A DNA stretch of 6,809 nucleotides from Thiotrichaceae bacterium. Lineage in GTDB: Bacteria; Pseudomonadota; Gammaproteobacteria; Thiotrichales; Thiotrichaceae. Made by a program: the position numbers and the translations under genes. Below, piece after piece: positions 5,396 through 6,809 of the stretch (the first letter of the stretch is position 1; each line of letters opens with the position of its first letter). A model generated the notes under the pieces. The model did no database searches. It saw only the letters and a program-made list of their open reading frames with translations, and had not been told where the DNA came from. The stretch is from assembly GCA_024762625.1 (NCBI GenBank), contig JANTHA010000113.1, positions 1-6,809 of the forward strand, read 5' to 3'.

Positions 5396-6689
5396 TATCG
5401 AAAAGCCGGCGGCGGAGCCGCAATCACTGGCGGCGTCCTATGCGGCGAGCGAAGTGCTCTCGGGCAAGGCGTTTGACGGCGATTCATTATGGAACAGGGG
5501 CGTGGCGCTGCCCGAGGCAGACGCAGCGCCAATTGTTGATCGGCTTGATGAGCAGGTTGTTGACCCGGTCGTTGATTTAGCCGAGACGACACCGGTTGAA
5601 GACCTTGCAGGCGTCGCTGCGGATAAGGTCGCCGAGCAGGCGCTTCAGGGCATTGAGCGCGATCAGACGGAGGCGCAGGAAGCGCTGGCGCCGGTCATGG
5701 CCAGCGACAAGCGCGTTATCAACGGCGTGGCCGATGTCAACCAGCTGGCGCCGTTCAAGTACCCGTGGGCGTGGGAATACTTCCTCAACGCCAACAAAAA
5801 CCACTGGACGCCGCTCGACATCAATATGGCGCAGGACGTGCAGGACTACCAGCACAATCTGAATGATAATGAACGCCATGTATACGAAAACGTACTCGCC
5901 TACCTGACCACTTCCGACATTCTGGCGATGCGCAACATCGGCCTTGCGGTGATGGAAAAAATGACCGCACCCGAGCTGCAAATCTACCAGGCGCGCCAGG
6001 TGTATGAAGAAGCGCTGCACACCTGGACCTACCAGCACTGCATCGAAACCATCGGCCTCGACCAGAGCGAAATCTACAACCGCTACCGCGTGGTGCCCGC
6101 GATTCACGGCAAAATCAAACTGGCGAACAAGCGCCTCGATTCGGTGATGCGCTCCGACATGGACCTGCGCGATCCGAAAAACCTCAATGACTTCGTAATG
6201 GCCTACATCTTCTTCGCCGCGATCTTCGAAGGCTGCTGGTTCTACAACGGCTTCACCCCGATCTTCTCGCTGCAACGCCGCGGCCTGATGAAAGGCACCG
6301 CCGAACAACTGCAATACATCATGCGCGACGAAGTCATGCATGCCTCCTTCGGCATCCGCGTGGTCAAGCAAATCATCCTCGAAAACAACGTCACCCTCGA
6401 TCCGCAAGCGATCCGCGACATGTGGGACGAATCCGAAAAAGCCGAAATCGCCTACGCGCACCACATACTCAAAAACCCGATCCTCGGCTACAGCGCCGAA
6501 GACCACATCGAACAATTCCGCTTCATCGCCAACCGCCGCGCGCGCCAGCTCGGTCTGGAAGAACCGTATCCGAACGCGCAAAACCGCACGCCCTGGCTGG
6601 ACGAGCAGGCGAATATGAAGAAGGAGAAGAATTTCTTTGAGACAAGGGTTACGGAGTATCAGACTGGGGGGGCGCTGGATTGGGGGTAA
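5355..6689 (+). CDS. nrdB: class Ia ribonucleoside-diphosphate reductase, beta subunit
   Basis: This is the ferritin-like small subunit that houses the diiron-tyrosyl radical and passes it to NrdA. Diiron ligands by alignment with E. coli NrdB are D188, E219, H222, E292, E326 and H329 (YEEALHTW, FEGCW and RDEVMHA motifs). The radical tyrosine is Y226, present as in class Ia rather than replaced as in class Ic. W151 (NHWTP) and the C-terminal Y435 complete the radical-transfer path, and the C-terminus (FFETRVTEYQTGGALDWG) is the NrdA-docking tail. At 444 residues it exceeds E. coli NrdB (about 376): the conserved region begins near residue 118 (DKRVINGVADVNQLAPFKY) after an acidic, Ala-rich, apparently unstructured extension. 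The start is supported by AAGGAG at 5341-5346, eight bases upstream, and by MLNWD, resembling the MLSWD start of Pseudomonas NrdB. It is the second operon gene, 261 bp after nrdA. Confidence 0.98.
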   Translation: MLNWDNPLSTELTDIEKPAAEPQSLAASYAASEVLSGKAFDGDSLWNRGVALPEADAAPIVDRLDEQVVDPVVDLAETTPVEDLAGVAADKVAEQALQGIERDQTEAQEALAPVMASDKRVINGVADVNQLAPFKYPWAWEYFLNANKNHWTPLDINMAQDVQDYQHNLNDNERHVYENVLAYLTTSDILAMRNIGLAVMEKMTAPELQIYQARQVYEEALHTWTYQHCIETIGLDQSEIYNRYRVVPAIHGKIKLANKRLDSVMRSDMDLRDPKNLNDFVMAYIFFAAIFEGCWFYNGFTPIFSLQRRGLMKGTAEQLQYIMRDEVMHASFGIRVVKQIILENNVTLDPQAIRDMWDESEKAEIAYAHHILKNPILGYSAEDHIEQFRFIANRRARQLGLEEPYPNAQNRTPWLDEQANMKKEKNFFETRVTEYQTGGALDWG

Positions 6690-6695
6690 TTTTAA

Positions 6696-6809
6696 TTGGC
6701 GTATTCTGATAATCAACCATTAGTAAAGCTCGGCGTTTTATTGCCGGGTCCTACTTATATTGAGCAAGGCCATACAGAGACTTGGCGAGGAAATGTTCGT
6801 ACATCTGAT
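6696..6809 (+). CDS. possible start of an unrecognised ORF (partial, TTG start)
   Basis: Six bases after the nrdB stop, a frame is open for 38 codons to the window edge. It reads from TTG 6696 as (M)AYSDNQPLVKLGVLLPG followed by PTYIEQGHTETWRGNVRTSD, which has protein-like composition. A GGGGG at 6682-6686 could serve as a weak ribosome binding site nine bases upstream; there is no ATG or GTG in frame. If real it would be translated in tandem with nrdB. I do not recognise the family from so short a piece, and an open frame of this length can arise by chance. Confidence 0.35.
   Translation, partial: MAYSDNQPLVKLGVLLPGPTYIEQGHTETWRGNVRTSD

Noticed and set aside
5577..6716. 379-codon minus-strand open frame opposite nrdB
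   Set aside because: It is a shadow frame: the opposite strand encodes a fully conserved NrdB, and this product has biased, unrecognisable composition.
6734..6757. CTCGGC/GCCGGG hairpin downstream of nrdB, considered as the operon terminator
   Set aside because: It contains a G-T pair, no T-run follows, and it lies inside a frame that is open to the window edge.

Overview
The window looks like chromosomal DNA from a proteobacterium, probably beta or gamma. The evidence is a class Ia ribonucleotide reductase operon whose large subunit carries two ATP-cones and has the size and layout known from Pseudomonas-type enzymes, together with a glucoseen-reductase-type ferredoxin/flavin oxidoreductase common in those groups. 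Genes have moderate to high GC, and the spacer between them is AT-rich. I cannot name the genus.

Layout. Bases 1-240 hold the 3' end of an unrecognised plus-strand gene whose product ends in a charged helical, coiled-coil-like tail. A REP-like palindromic repeat (335-403) separates it from a convergent minus-strand gene (410-1474) for a 2Fe-2S/FAD/NAD(P)H electron-transfer reductase. A 727-base AT-rich divergent spacer (1475-2201) follows. It holds four 10-bp direct repeats next to the reductase, a consensus DnaA box, and two NrdR boxes spaced 32 bp apart over a good sigma-70 promoter. From that promoter an unusually long leader of about 460 nt, with several hairpins, runs to nrdA. nrdA (2202-5093) encodes the 963-residue catalytic alpha subunit and nrdB (5355-6689) the 444-residue radical-bearing beta subunit. 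The 261-base gap between them contains a weak terminator-like hairpin, a striking nested 83-bp inverted repeat, and the start of a 42-codon, very basic ORF with its own ribosome binding site that runs 41 nt into nrdB. An ORF that may start at a TTG just after nrdB runs off the right edge.

How the genes work together. NrdA and NrdB form the aerobic enzyme that reduces ribonucleoside diphosphates to deoxyribonucleotides. All catalytic cysteines, the radical-transfer tyrosines, the diiron ligands and the radical tyrosine are visible. The promoter architecture predicts repression by the (d)ATP-sensing NrdR and possibly replication-linked control by DnaA. The reductase at 410-1474 is divergent and convincing as a redox protein, but nothing here ties it functionally to the operon. 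The least explained parts are the long nrdA leader, the nested palindrome between nrdA and nrdB, and the small basic ORF.
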